Below, one piece after another: positions 1 to 6,725 of a DNA stretch of 11,216 nucleotides. Source of the stretch: a bacterium (GTDB lineage Bacteria; Chloroflexota; Dormibacteria; UBA8260; Bog-877); the NCBI GenBank assembly GCA_021817185.1, contig JAKAVU010000060.1:1-11216 (forward strand). The letters run 5' to 3'. The position numbers and the translations under genes are program-made. The notes under the pieces were generated by a model, which had not been told where the DNA came from, searched no databases, and saw only the letters and a list, made by a program, of their open reading frames with translations. How positions within the stretch are numbered: the stretch's first letter is position 1; each line of letters begins with the position of its first letter.

Positions 1-1
1 C

Positions 2-856
2 TTCGATGGCGCGGACGCCATCGTGCCCATCAACCGAGTCAAGCCGCACACCGACTTCAGCGGTGCGATCGAGAGCGGGCTCTCCAAGATGATCGCCATC
101 GGACTGGGCAAGCAGCGCGGGGCCGACGCCCTCCACCGCCAGGGGTTCGCGAGGTTCGCGGAGCTGATCCCGGACGTGGTCGCCTTCACCCTGGCTCGGG
201 CCCCGATGCCATTCGGGCTGGCCCTGATCGAGAACGGTCAGTCGAGGCTGATGCAGGTCGAGGCGGTGACCGCGGAGCGGCTCGCCGAGCGTGAGCCGCA
301 GCTGCTCAAGGTCGCTCGAGCGGCCATGGCTGGCCTCCCCTTCCGTGCCATCGATGTGCTGGTGCTGGACTTCATTGGCAAGGACATCAGCGGCCTGGGC
401 ATGGACTCCAACGTGGTCGGCCGCTACTACACCGGCGCGACCGGAACCGGACCCGACATCCAGCGGATCGTGGTCCGCGACCTGACCGCGGAGACCGAGG
501 GCAACGCGGTCGGAATCGGCTTGGCCGACGTGGTGCTGCGCCGTGCTGTCGAGCGGATGGATCGGCTGGTCACGTACATGAACTGCATCACCGCCAAGAC
601 CCCGGAGGGGGCCCGGATCGCCCTCTTGGTCGACACCGACCGCGACGCCCTGGGCGTCGCGATCGCCTGCTGCCTGCAGGTGACCGCCGATAGGGCGCGC
701 ATCGTGCGAGCGCGGGACACCAAACACCTGGAATACCTGTACGTGAGTTCCACCGTGCTGCCGGACCTGCTGGCCTCCGGCGCCGCGGAACTGGTCGAGC
801 CGGCCCGTCCCATGGGCTTCGACCCCGAGGGCATGTTCACACAGGCAATGCCATGA
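2..856 (+). CDS. LarA-like nickel-pincer racemase/epimerase homologue (5' partial)
   Basis: The reading frame is already open at the window edge (frame starting at base 2), so only the last 284 residues are present and the true start lies upstream. The segment around NRVKPHTDF, followed by a Gly/Lys-rich stretch ending IGLGKQRGADALH, is typical of the lactate-racemase-domain (LarA/DUF2088) family. In Lactiplantibacillus plantarum LarA, Lys184 holds the nickel pincer nucleotide covalently and His200 is a nickel ligand, 16 residues apart. Here the Lys of LSKMI (codon 86-88) and the His of DALH (codon 134-136) are also exactly 16 apart, and the His of KPHTDF (codon 47-49) probably matches LarA His174. 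LarA enzymes interconvert the stereoisomers of 2-hydroxyacids. This subfamily differs from classical LarA, so the substrate is unknown. The stop overlaps the larE start by 4 bp (ATGA). Family call is firm; enzymatic activity is inferred. Confidence 0.85.
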   Translation, partial: FDGADAIVPINRVKPHTDFSGAIESGLSKMIAIGLGKQRGADALHRQGFARFAELIPDVVAFTLARAPMPFGLALIENGQSRLMQVEAVTAERLAEREPQLLKVARAAMAGLPFRAIDVLVLDFIGKDISGLGMDSNVVGRYYTGATGTGPDIQRIVVRDLTAETEGNAVGIGLADVVLRRAVERMDRLVTYMNCITAKTPEGARIALLVDTDRDALGVAIACCLQVTADRARIVRARDTKHLEYLYVSSTVLPDLLASGAAELVEPARPMGFDPEGMFTQAMP

Positions 857-1734
857 CCACAGGTGAACACCCCTCGGCGGAGCTGGAACCGAAGCTAGCG
901 CGCCTGCGGTCGATCGTACGGCAGCTGGGCGGAGCCGTCGTCGCCTTCTCGGGCGGAGTCGACAGCACGCTGCTGGCCTACGTGGCCCAGGAGCAGCTCG
1001 GTGACCGAGCTCTCGCCTGCACCGCCGCCTCCCCCTCCCTCGATCCTTCGGAACTGGCGGCGGCGACCGACCTGGCGGCCGGCCTGGGCATCAGGCACCG
1101 GGTAGTGACGACTGACGAGGTCGAGCGCGAGGGCTACCGGCGCAACCGGCCGGATCGGTGCTACATCTGCAAGCGGGTCGTGTTCGCCCGCCTGCTCCAG
1201 GTGGCCAGGGAGGAGGGACTCCCCCACCTGATCCATGGCGCCCACCTCGACGACGGGGCTGACTTCCGGCCGGGGGCGCGCGCCGCCGCCGAGATGGGTG
1301 TGCGGGAACCGCTGGCCGAGGCTCAGTTAGGCAAGGCCGATGTGCGCTCCCTGGCCGCGGCCCTGGCACTCCCGAACCATGCGAAGCCGGCCGCGCCATG
1401 CCTGTCCAGCCGGATCCCCTACGGGCAGCGGGTCACCCTGGAAAAGCTCGACCAGATCGGCCGCGCGGAGCGGGCCCTGCGGGGGCTGGGATTCGATGAT
1501 GTCCGGGTACGCCATCACGGGACAATCGCCCGGATCGAGGTGGCGGCCGAGCAGATCCCGAGCCTGACCAGGCCGGCGACCAGGCTGGCGGTGCTGCAGG
1601 CCCTGGCCGCCCTGGGCTTCACCTACGTCACGGTCGACCTCCAGGGGTTCCGCTCGGGCAGCCTGAATGAGGCGTTGGACAGCCCGGTGGCGACCGGCGA
1701 CGCACCCGGCGGGCCACTCTCCCAGCCAGCGTGA
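853..1734 (+). CDS. larE: LarE, ATP-dependent sulfur transferase for NPN cofactor synthesis
   Basis: This 293-residue protein belongs to the PP-loop ATPases. LarE adenylates the carboxylates of pyridinium-3,5-biscarboxylate mononucleotide and replaces oxygen with sulfur, giving the bisthiocarboxylate that LarC loads with nickel. The PP-loop SGGVDST sits at residues 33-39. The segment APCLSSRIPYG around Cys183 matches the family motif holding the sacrificial cysteine (Cys176 in the L. plantarum enzyme), which is converted to dehydroalanine during sulfur donation. The only other cysteines are Cys56, Cys103 and Cys106 (the RCYICK segment), so there is no extra cysteine near Cys183 of the kind expected in the iron-sulfur-cluster type of LarE. 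Length is close to the family norm of about 270-290. The ATG start overlaps the upstream stop, and the stop overlaps the larB GTG start, which points to translational coupling. Confidence 0.95.
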   Translation: MTTGEHPSAELEPKLARLRSIVRQLGGAVVAFSGGVDSTLLAYVAQEQLGDRALACTAASPSLDPSELAAATDLAAGLGIRHRVVTTDEVEREGYRRNRPDRCYICKRVVFARLLQVAREEGLPHLIHGAHLDDGADFRPGARAAAEMGVREPLAEAQLGKADVRSLAAALALPNHAKPAAPCLSSRIPYGQRVTLEKLDQIGRAERALRGLGFDDVRVRHHGTIARIEVAAEQIPSLTRPATRLAVLQALAALGFTYVTVDLQGFRSGSLNEALDSPVATGDAPGGPLSQPA

Positions 1735-2492
1735 ACCGGGCGAGCCTGGTGGCGCTCATGGACCAGGTGCGTGCTGGCCGGATCGCGGTGGAGGCCGCTG
1801 TAGACATCCTTCGCGATCTCCCATATGAGGACCTGGGCTTCGCCCGGGTCGATCACCACCGCGGCCTGCGCCAGGGACTGCCTGAAGTCGTCCTGTGCGC
1901 CGGCAAGTCGGTGGACCAGGTCGCCACCATCGTGGCCAGGCTCGCTGCCAGCGGTGGGCCGGTACTGGCCACCCGGGCAACCGAGGCGATGTACGCCGCG
2001 GTCGAGGTGGAGGTGCCACATGCCCGGTGGGTCCCAGGGGCCCGGGCCATCGTGGTCGACGCCAACGGGCCGGCTGCCCCCGTGCCCGGAGTGCTGGTCC
2101 TCACCGCCGGCACCGCCGACCTCATGGTCGCCCAGGAGGCTGCGGTCACCGCGGAGCTCATGGGCAGCCCCCCGGAGTTGATCGCTGATGTGGGGGTGGC
2201 GGGGCTGCACCGCCTGCTGGACCAGCGTGACGCATTGGCGCGCGCCCACGTGATCGTGGTCGTGGCCGGCATGGACGGAGTGCTGCCCAGCGTGGTGGGC
2301 GGGCTGGTGGGGGTGCCGGTCATCGCGGTTCCCACCAGCGTCGGGTACGGGGCCAGCTTCGGTGGACTGGCGGCCCTGCTCACCATGCTCAACAGCTGCG
2401 CGCCCGGGGTGGCGGTGGTCAACATCGACAACGGCTTCGGGGCCGGTTTCCTGGCCGCCACGATCAACCGCAACTTCGCGGCCGCGTCGTGA
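1731..2492 (+). CDS. larB: LarB, NaAD carboxylase/hydrolase of NPN cofactor synthesis
   Basis: This 253-residue protein catalyses the first step of nickel-pincer-nucleotide synthesis: carboxylation of nicotinic acid adenine dinucleotide at C5 of the pyridinium ring, with release of AMP. The C-terminal half (about residues 118-250) is PurE-like, with LTAGTADL at 124-131, VAGMDGVLPSVVGG at 178-191 and PTSVGYGASFGG at 201-212. Cys223, in NSCAPGV, occupies the place of the catalytic cysteine Cys221 that forms an adduct with the pyridinium in the L. plantarum enzyme. Residues 1-100 form the usual LarB-specific N-terminal domain, beginning with a helical segment. The start is GTG in a GTGA overlap with the larE stop. 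It is chosen because it preserves coupling and gives the family's normal length. The stop in turn overlaps the larC GTG start. Confidence 0.95.
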   Translation: MNRASLVALMDQVRAGRIAVEAAVDILRDLPYEDLGFARVDHHRGLRQGLPEVVLCAGKSVDQVATIVARLAASGGPVLATRATEAMYAAVEVEVPHARWVPGARAIVVDANGPAAPVPGVLVLTAGTADLMVAQEAAVTAELMGSPPELIADVGVAGLHRLLDQRDALARAHVIVVVAGMDGVLPSVVGGLVGVPVIAVPTSVGYGASFGGLAALLTMLNSCAPGVAVVNIDNGFGAGFLAATINRNFAAAS

Positions 2493-3688
2493 TCGGCTAC
2501 CTCGACTGTTACTCGGGGGTCAGCGGCGACATGCTGCTGGGAGCACTGGTGGACGCCGGGCTACCGGTCCGGCATCTGGAGGACCTGGTCGACTCGCTGG
2601 GGCTGGGCCGCGAGGTCAGAGTCTCCGCTGAGACCGTTAGTCGGGCGGGGGTGCGGGCGACCCTAGTGCGGGTGGAGACCTTGGGGGCACCAACTCTCCG
2701 GAGGCTGGATGCGATCACCGACCTCCTTGACTCGGCCTCCTTGGAGCCCGAGGTCCGCGCCACCAGCCTGTCAGTCCTGACCAGGATGGCGCAGGTGGAG
2801 GGTCGGATCCACAGCCTGGCGCCTTCCCAGGTCGATCTCCACGAGGTCGGCGCACTTGACGCCATCGTCGACGTGGTCGGAGCGGTGTCTGGGCTGGCGG
2901 CGCTCGGGGTCGACAACCTCTTCTGCTCCGCCCTCCCCGTCTCGCCGGGCGAGGTGGCTGGCGGCCGGCATCACCGGCTGCCGGGCCCGGCGCCCGCCAC
3001 CTTGGAGATCCTGGCCGCAGCTCATGCCCCGGTGCGGCCCTTCGGTGAGGGCCGCGAGCTGGTGACCCCAACCGGCGCGGCGTTGGCCACCGTGCTGGCC
3101 CGCTTCGACCAGCCGGCGATGCACTTGAGCCGGATCGGCTACGGCGCCGGCGCCACCGAGGCACCGTGGCCGAACCTGCTGCGGCTGTGGCTCGGGCACC
3201 CGCCCCCTGCAGAGACGGCCGGCTACTCCGTCCTGGAGACCAACCTGGACGACATGAGCCCACAACTGCTGGCCGCGGCCACCGACTCCCTCTTCGCCGC
3301 CGGAGCCCTGGATGTCGCCGTTTCCCCGCTCCTGATGAAGAAGGGGCGTGCCGGATGGCTGGTTACCGTGGTCGCGCGCGCCGGCGACGAGCCTGGCCTG
3401 GCAACGCTTCTGCTGCAGGAGACGACCACGCTCGGAGTGCGCGTCCATGAGGTGCGCAGGTACGAGGCCGAGCGGCGCCAAACCGAGGTCGACACCCCCT
3501 ACGGTCGGGTCGTGGTCAAGCTCAAACTGCTGGACGGCGTCGTGATCGGTGCCGCACCCGAGTTCGAGTCGGTGCGCCAGATCGCAGCCTCCACCCGCTC
3601 CAAGCTGCCCGCGGTCCATGCCGCCGCCTTTGCCGCCGCGCAGTCCCTGCTGGAGCGGGCGCATGTCCCCAACACTGACCCGCGATGA
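2489..3688 (+). CDS. larC: LarC, nickel insertase for the nickel pincer nucleotide
   Basis: This 399-residue protein is the CTP-dependent cyclometallase that inserts nickel into pyridinium-3,5-bisthiocarboxylate mononucleotide, completing the NPN cofactor used by LarA enzymes. Family landmarks are YLDCYSGVSGDMLLGAL at 4-20, LHEVGALDAIVDV at 117-129, TPTGAAL at 193-199, ETNLDDMSPQ at 250-259 and MKKGRAG at 283-289, followed by the C-terminal domain. The N-terminal LarC1 and C-terminal LarC2 parts lie in one uninterrupted frame. In L. plantarum they are joined by programmed ribosomal frameshifting, so that control is absent here. The GTG start overlaps the larB stop (GTGA). It is the last gene of the + strand operon; the next gene converges from the opposite strand. 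Confidence 0.95.
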   Translation: MIGYLDCYSGVSGDMLLGALVDAGLPVRHLEDLVDSLGLGREVRVSAETVSRAGVRATLVRVETLGAPTLRRLDAITDLLDSASLEPEVRATSLSVLTRMAQVEGRIHSLAPSQVDLHEVGALDAIVDVVGAVSGLAALGVDNLFCSALPVSPGEVAGGRHHRLPGPAPATLEILAAAHAPVRPFGEGRELVTPTGAALATVLARFDQPAMHLSRIGYGAGATEAPWPNLLRLWLGHPPPAETAGYSVLETNLDDMSPQLLAAATDSLFAAGALDVAVSPLLMKKGRAGWLVTVVARAGDEPGLATLLLQETTTLGVRVHEVRRYEAERRQTEVDTPYGRVVVKLKLLDGVVIGAAPEFESVRQIAASTRSKLPAVHAAAFAAAQSLLERAHVPNTDPR

Positions 3689-3796
3689 ATCGGCCCCACC
3701 CCTAGGCGGCTGGCCAGATGGAACTGGCGCATCTCGGAAGGCTGACCCGCATCTGTGAGGAGCAGGCCTTTCGGTTGCGCGGATTGTCCACTGGCA

Positions 3797-3824
3797 CCGG
3801 GCTGGCCTGGCCGCGGCCACCCGG
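3797..3824. terminator. Candidate hairpin between the converging lar and folE operons
   Basis: CCGGG (3797-3801) pairs with CCCGG (3820-3824), and TGGCC (3803-3807) pairs with GGCCA (3815-3819). This gives a 10-bp GC-rich stem with one bulged C (3802) and a 7-nt loop. It directly abuts the stop codon of the RibD-like gene and lies 108 nt after the larC stop. It could end transcription from either side, but there is no T-tract on either strand, so it is not a classical intrinsic terminator. The remaining 3689-3796 shows no gene. Confidence 0.4.
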
Positions 3825-4625
3825 CTAGCTGGTGGTCCGATCCATCCGGTAGCGGAGCAGCAGGTGATCGCCGGCGCGCCTGGCTGCCAGCAGATGGGCC
3901 CTGCCACCTCCGAGCAGGTCGGTCTCCCCAGCGAATCCGTTGCGCCGCTCCCCCGCCGGCCGGCCGGCCACCGTGGGAGCCAGGGTGAGGAAGAGCTCGT
4001 CGACCAGGCCCAATGCCAGCAACTGTCCCATGGAAGCCGGGCCGGCCTCGGAGAGCACGGCCCGGTATCCCCGGGCCCGCATTTGTAAGGCCAGCCAGCT
4101 CCAGTCGAGGTCCGGGCCCGGGTAGCAGAGACATGAGACGGAAGGCCCCAGATGGCCCTTGAGCAGCTTCTCCTTGGTCTCGGGCGCGACCACCAGCACG
4201 TGCTGCTGAAGGGCCGGATGGGTCGGGTCCAGCTCACCGGATCTGGTCACCACCACGAGTTGGGGCTGGGGTGCCCGGGCGAGCCGGTGCCGGAGCTCTT
4301 GGAACTCGGCCGCCAGTGAGGGGTAGGCTCGCTCGGCGGTCCACAGGGTACCCGGGCTGTCTCGCAGCGTCCCCGCGCCGATCACCACCGCGTCGGCGCA
4401 GGCCCGCAGCAACGCCATCGAGAAGCGGTCGGCCTGACTGTGGCCCGAGAGCAGGGAGCCGACATGGGCATGGCCGGGAACACTAACCACGCCGTCCAGG
4501 CTGGAAACGAAGTTGGCGTACCAGACCGGCTCCGAAAATCCCAGCCCGCCGCCGTACTGCGCCTTCAGCCGCTCGGGCAGAGGATATTCGGGGAGTCCTG
4601 GTTGCTGGAACAGCAGCTCCAGCAA
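3825..4625 (-). CDS. RibD C-terminal-domain / dihydrofolate-reductase-fold reductase
   Basis: The protein has the RibD_C reductase fold, an NADPH-dependent fold shared by pyrimidine reductases of riboflavin synthesis and by dihydrofolate reductase. Visible landmarks, numbered from the chosen start, are NFVSSLDG (38-45), VIGAGT (81-86) and LSEAGP...GLVDELFLTLAPTVAG (191-221). The last matches the C-terminal NADPH/substrate region, where most relatives have GGP in place of AGP. The N-terminal deaminase domain of bifunctional RibD is absent. The TTG at 4625 is chosen because it follows the SDR stop by one base, gives 266 residues and starts where the family usually does. An upstream ATG at 4676 would overlap the SDR gene by 50 bp. 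It is last in an operon with folE and an SDR, which suggests pterin or dihydrofolate reduction rather than riboflavin synthesis. M. tuberculosis Rv2671, of this family, is known to have such DHFR activity. Substrate is inferred. Confidence 0.8.
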   Translation of the reverse strand: MLELLFQQPGLPEYPLPERLKAQYGGGLGFSEPVWYANFVSSLDGVVSVPGHAHVGSLLSGHSQADRFSMALLRACADAVVIGAGTLRDSPGTLWTAERAYPSLAAEFQELRHRLARAPQPQLVVVTRSGELDPTHPALQQHVLVVAPETKEKLLKGHLGPSVSCLCYPGPDLDWSWLALQMRARGYRAVLSEAGPASMGQLLALGLVDELFLTLAPTVAGRPAGERRNGFAGETDLLGGGRAHLLAARRAGDHLLLRYRMDRTTS

Positions 4626-4626
4626 T

Positions 4627-5316
4627 CTATGCCCAGCCGTAGACGGGAATGGCGGCTCCGCTGATCGGCCACCCATCCGGACCGACTAGAAACGCGATCA
4701 CCTTGGCGATGGCCTCGGGAGGCACCGCCAGCGACGGGCCGGCGGTCGGCTCTGGCCGGTTGGCGGGGGTGTCGATGACCGACGGCAGGACGGCGTTGAC
4801 CCGCACCCGGCGAGGAGCGAGCTCCGCTGCCAAAACCTCGGTGAGTCGCACCACTGCCGCCTTCGCCACCGCGTAGGCTGCACTCTGAGCGCCGCCTGTC
4901 ACGGCCGCTCTCGAGGCCACATTGACGATGGCCCCGAATCCTCCCCTGGCTAGCCTGGGAGCGGCCTCCCGACACGAGAGCCACGTGGAGTCCAGATTCA
5001 CCTGGAGACTCTGGCGGTAGACCTCCCAGGGGGTGTCCGCGACGCTGCCGGCCTGGAAACCGCCCACCACGTTTATCATCGCCTCCACCTCGCCGATCGC
5101 GTCGATGCGCTCCCAGAGCGCCGCCACGGCGGCGGAGTCGGTGAGGTCGGCCCCCAGCCGAATCACCGAGTCCGCGGGCCACGGCTCCGGGCTGGGTAGG
5201 TCCTCGAAGCCGGGCCTGCCAACCGCCACGACGGTGGCCCCTTGGCCAGCCATGAGCGTGACCAGAGCCCGCCCCAGGGAACCGCTCCCTCCTCCCACGA
5301 CCGTCACCCGGTTCAC
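4627..5316 (-). CDS. Short-chain dehydrogenase/reductase, possibly pterin-linked
   Basis: This is a 229-residue classical SDR with a Rossmann fold. The cofactor loop is GGGSGSLG at 8-15, the structural Asn motif is NVVG at 82-85, and the catalytic tetrad is complete: Asn108 (VNLDS), Ser135 (NVASR), Tyr148 and Lys152 (YAVAK). Arg34 shortly after the second beta strand (AVGR) would favour NADPH, though this is a weak indicator. No signal peptide or membrane segment is seen. The GTG start overlaps the folE stop (GTGA), so the two are almost certainly co-translated, and the stop touches the RibD-like gene. The setting suggests a FolM/PTR1- or sepiapterin-reductase-like role on a GTP-cyclohydrolase-derived pterin. 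The active-site motif specific to pteridine reductases is not recognisable, so other SDR roles remain open. Confidence 0.85.
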   Translation of the reverse strand: MNRVTVVGGGSGSLGRALVTLMAGQGATVVAVGRPGFEDLPSPEPWPADSVIRLGADLTDSAAVAALWERIDAIGEVEAMINVVGGFQAGSVADTPWEVYRQSLQVNLDSTWLSCREAAPRLARGGFGAIVNVASRAAVTGGAQSAAYAVAKAAVVRLTEVLAAELAPRRVRVNAVLPSVIDTPANRPEPTAGPSLAVPPEAIAKVIAFLVGPDGWPISGAAIPVYGWA

Positions 5317-5978
5317 CCCGCGGAGCCCCGTTGCACGCTGGCCAGGAACTCGGCGCGCAGGGCAGAATCCTCCTCATAGGCACCCCGCCAGTAGGAGCTG
5401 TTGGTGCGGGTGGTCTCGTTGCGGACGCCCCGCATCCTGGTGCACAGGTGGGTCGCCGATAGGTGAACCGCCACCGCGTGGGGACGCAACTGCTCCATCA
5501 TCCAGTCCGCGATCTCCTGTCCCAACCGCTCCTGAACCGTGAAGCGGCGCGCGTAGACGTTCACCAGCCGCGTCAGCTTGGACAACCCCACGATGTGCTC
5601 GTGGGCGATGTAGGCGACATGGGCGTATCCGTGGAACGGCAGCGAGTGGTGTTCGCACAGGGCGTAGAAGGGGATCGGTCCCTCGATGATCTGGCTGATC
5701 CGGCAATCGGGCCCGCCCCGGCACTCGGTTGGAAAAACGGTCAGCAACTTGGGATCCCCGTCGTAGCCCTTGGTGGAGTCGATCAGGGCCCTGATGAAGC
5801 GCCGCGGCGTATCGCGCGTGGCGGCGGTGTCCAGATCCATTCCCAGGGTGGTCATGATCGCGGCCGCCTGCTCTTCCATTCGAGCCACCAGCTCGGGGGT
5901 CAAAGCGCGGGGTTGATCTCCGCGCCAGAGCCCGTCCCGCTTGGCGCCCACCCTGGTCACATCCGCGGTCTCACTCAC
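5313..5978 (-). CDS. folE: GTP cyclohydrolase I (FolE)
   Basis: FolE converts GTP to 7,8-dihydroneopterin triphosphate plus formate, the entry step to folate and other pterins. The GTG start at 5978 gives 221 residues, the family norm, and has a strong ribosome binding site (AAGGAG at 5990-5985, 6-nt spacer). The frame stays open up to 6245, but the extra 89 codons are low-complexity and unlike FolE. Zinc ligands are present: Cys108 and His111 in CEHH, and Cys179 in HLCTRMRG, matching E. coli Cys110, His113 and Cys181. Other family landmarks are DTPRRF (56-61), FHGYAHVAYI (115-124), GLSKLTRLV (131-139) and QERL (149-152). It is therefore the zinc-dependent type I enzyme, not FolE2. It leads the operon folE-SDR-RibD-like reductase. 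Confidence 0.95.
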   Translation of the reverse strand: MSETADVTRVGAKRDGLWRGDQPRALTPELVARMEEQAAAIMTTLGMDLDTAATRDTPRRFIRALIDSTKGYDGDPKLLTVFPTECRGGPDCRISQIIEGPIPFYALCEHHSLPFHGYAHVAYIAHEHIVGLSKLTRLVNVYARRFTVQERLGQEIADWMMEQLRPHAVAVHLSATHLCTRMRGVRNETTRTNSSYWRGAYEEDSALRAEFLASVQRGSAG

Positions 5979-5984
5979 TCGTAT

Positions 5985-5990
5985 CTCCTT
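5985..5990 (-). promoter_or_regulatory. Ribosome binding site of folE
   Basis: On the minus strand AAGGAG is followed by six bases (ATACGA) and then GTG. This is the best Shine-Dalgarno match seen in the window. It fixes the folE start at 5978 against the longer open frame that reaches 6245. Confidence 0.85.
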
Positions 5991-6072
5991 GAGAGGGGAA
6001 TCGCGCCGAGTCGGCAAGCGGGCCGGAGTCGACGCGCTCGCCGCAGCCGGCAACTCCCGGGGCTGAACCCTG

Positions 6073-6078
6073 ATTGTA
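6073..6078 (-). promoter_or_regulatory. Possible -10 element for folE
   Basis: The minus strand reads TACAAT here, five of six matches to TATAAT, inside an otherwise GC-rich region and roughly 95 bp before the folE GTG. No good -35 hexamer was found 16-18 bp upstream, so this is only a candidate. Confidence 0.25.
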
Positions 6079-6243
6079 GTTTCGATCCCCCAAAGGGCAG
6101 CGCCAGAAGCGCAATGGTGGCGCCGGCCGCGCGGTTGCCTCAGTCGGTTTCCGTCGATGCTCTCCTGACCACGGCCCCCAGCCCACGACAGGGCCGGGTG
6201 GGCTGTGGCATGATCGCAACCACCGCCACGCTTACGGGATCCC

Positions 6244-6249
6244 AAGGAG
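6244..6249 (+). promoter_or_regulatory. Ribosome binding site of the DinB-family gene
   Basis: AAGGAG with a 4-nt spacer (CGCC) lies before the ATG at 6254. The spacer is slightly short, but the match is perfect and supports this start. Confidence 0.75.
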
Positions 6250-6253
6250 CGCC

Positions 6254-6724
6254 ATGATCTCCCGAGATGACTACCTCTACTTCATAGATCAGCAGCTGGA
6301 CGCCATGATCGCGATGGTGGAAGAGTTGGGAGACGGGCTCGGCAACCGGACGCTTGACATTGCGGGTTCCAACTCCCCCTATGCGATCCTCACCCACTGC
6401 TTGGGCGTGATCGAGTACTGGGGCGGCCACGTGGTGGCGGGGCGTCCCTCGAACCGGGATCGAGCGGCGGAGTTCACCGCCAGCGGAGCCGTCGCAGATC
6501 TCGTCGCCAGGGCGCGAGCCGCCCGGAGCCGTCTGGCTCAAGACGTGGCCGCTGCCGAGCTCGATCTGCCCGCGCGCAACTCGCCGGGTCCGGAGAACGC
6601 GGCCTTGCCCATCGGTCGGACCCAGGGCGGGGCCTTGGTCCACATCCAGGAGGAGCTGGCGCGCCACCGCGGCCATATGGACATCACCCGAGACCTCCTC
6701 TTGGCCGAGGCGAAGTCGGGCTGA
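6254..6724 (+). CDS. DinB-family (DUF664-like) metal-binding protein
   Basis: This 156-residue, largely helical protein is typical in length of DinB/YfiT-like four-helix-bundle proteins. His48 (in LTHCLGVIEYW) together with His138 and His141 (in ELARHRGHMD) have the family spacing and probably form the divalent-metal site. The segment SNSPYAILTHCLGVIEYW and the following GHVVAGRPSNRDRAAEF are characteristic of the DUF664 branch. That branch is common in actinobacteria and includes mycothiol-dependent transferases and detoxification enzymes. The true reaction of this member is unknown. The ATG is supported by an AAGGAG site. It diverges from folE and converges on the serine hydrolase, whose stop is 1 bp away, so no intergenic terminator fits between them. 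Confidence 0.8.
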   Translation: MISRDDYLYFIDQQLDAMIAMVEELGDGLGNRTLDIAGSNSPYAILTHCLGVIEYWGGHVVAGRPSNRDRAAEFTASGAVADLVARARAARSRLAQDVAAAELDLPARNSPGPENAALPIGRTQGGALVHIQEELARHRGHMDITRDLLLAEAKSG

Positions 6725-6725
6725 G

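Larger units (their letters stand above)
5979..6253. other. Divergent intergenic region between folE and the DinB-family gene
   Basis: About 275 bp between two divergent starts should hold promoters for both directions. On the folE side the best -10 match is at 6078-6073. On the DinB side no convincing -35/-10 pair was recognised. The folE leader contains short GC-rich complementary segments (for example GGAGT pairing with ACTCC about 25 nt later) but does not match a riboswitch class I can name. No small gene with a good ribosome binding site is visible. Confidence 0.6.

Noticed and set aside
2771..4237. 488-codon minus strand open frame across larC and the RibD-like gene
   Set aside because: It overlaps two clearly identified genes, and the translated product looks like compositional noise.
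5979..6245. 89-codon N-terminal extension of FolE
   Set aside because: The added residues are Ala/Arg/Pro-rich and unlike FolE. A strong AAGGAG site directly precedes the GTG at 5978, which gives the standard FolE length.
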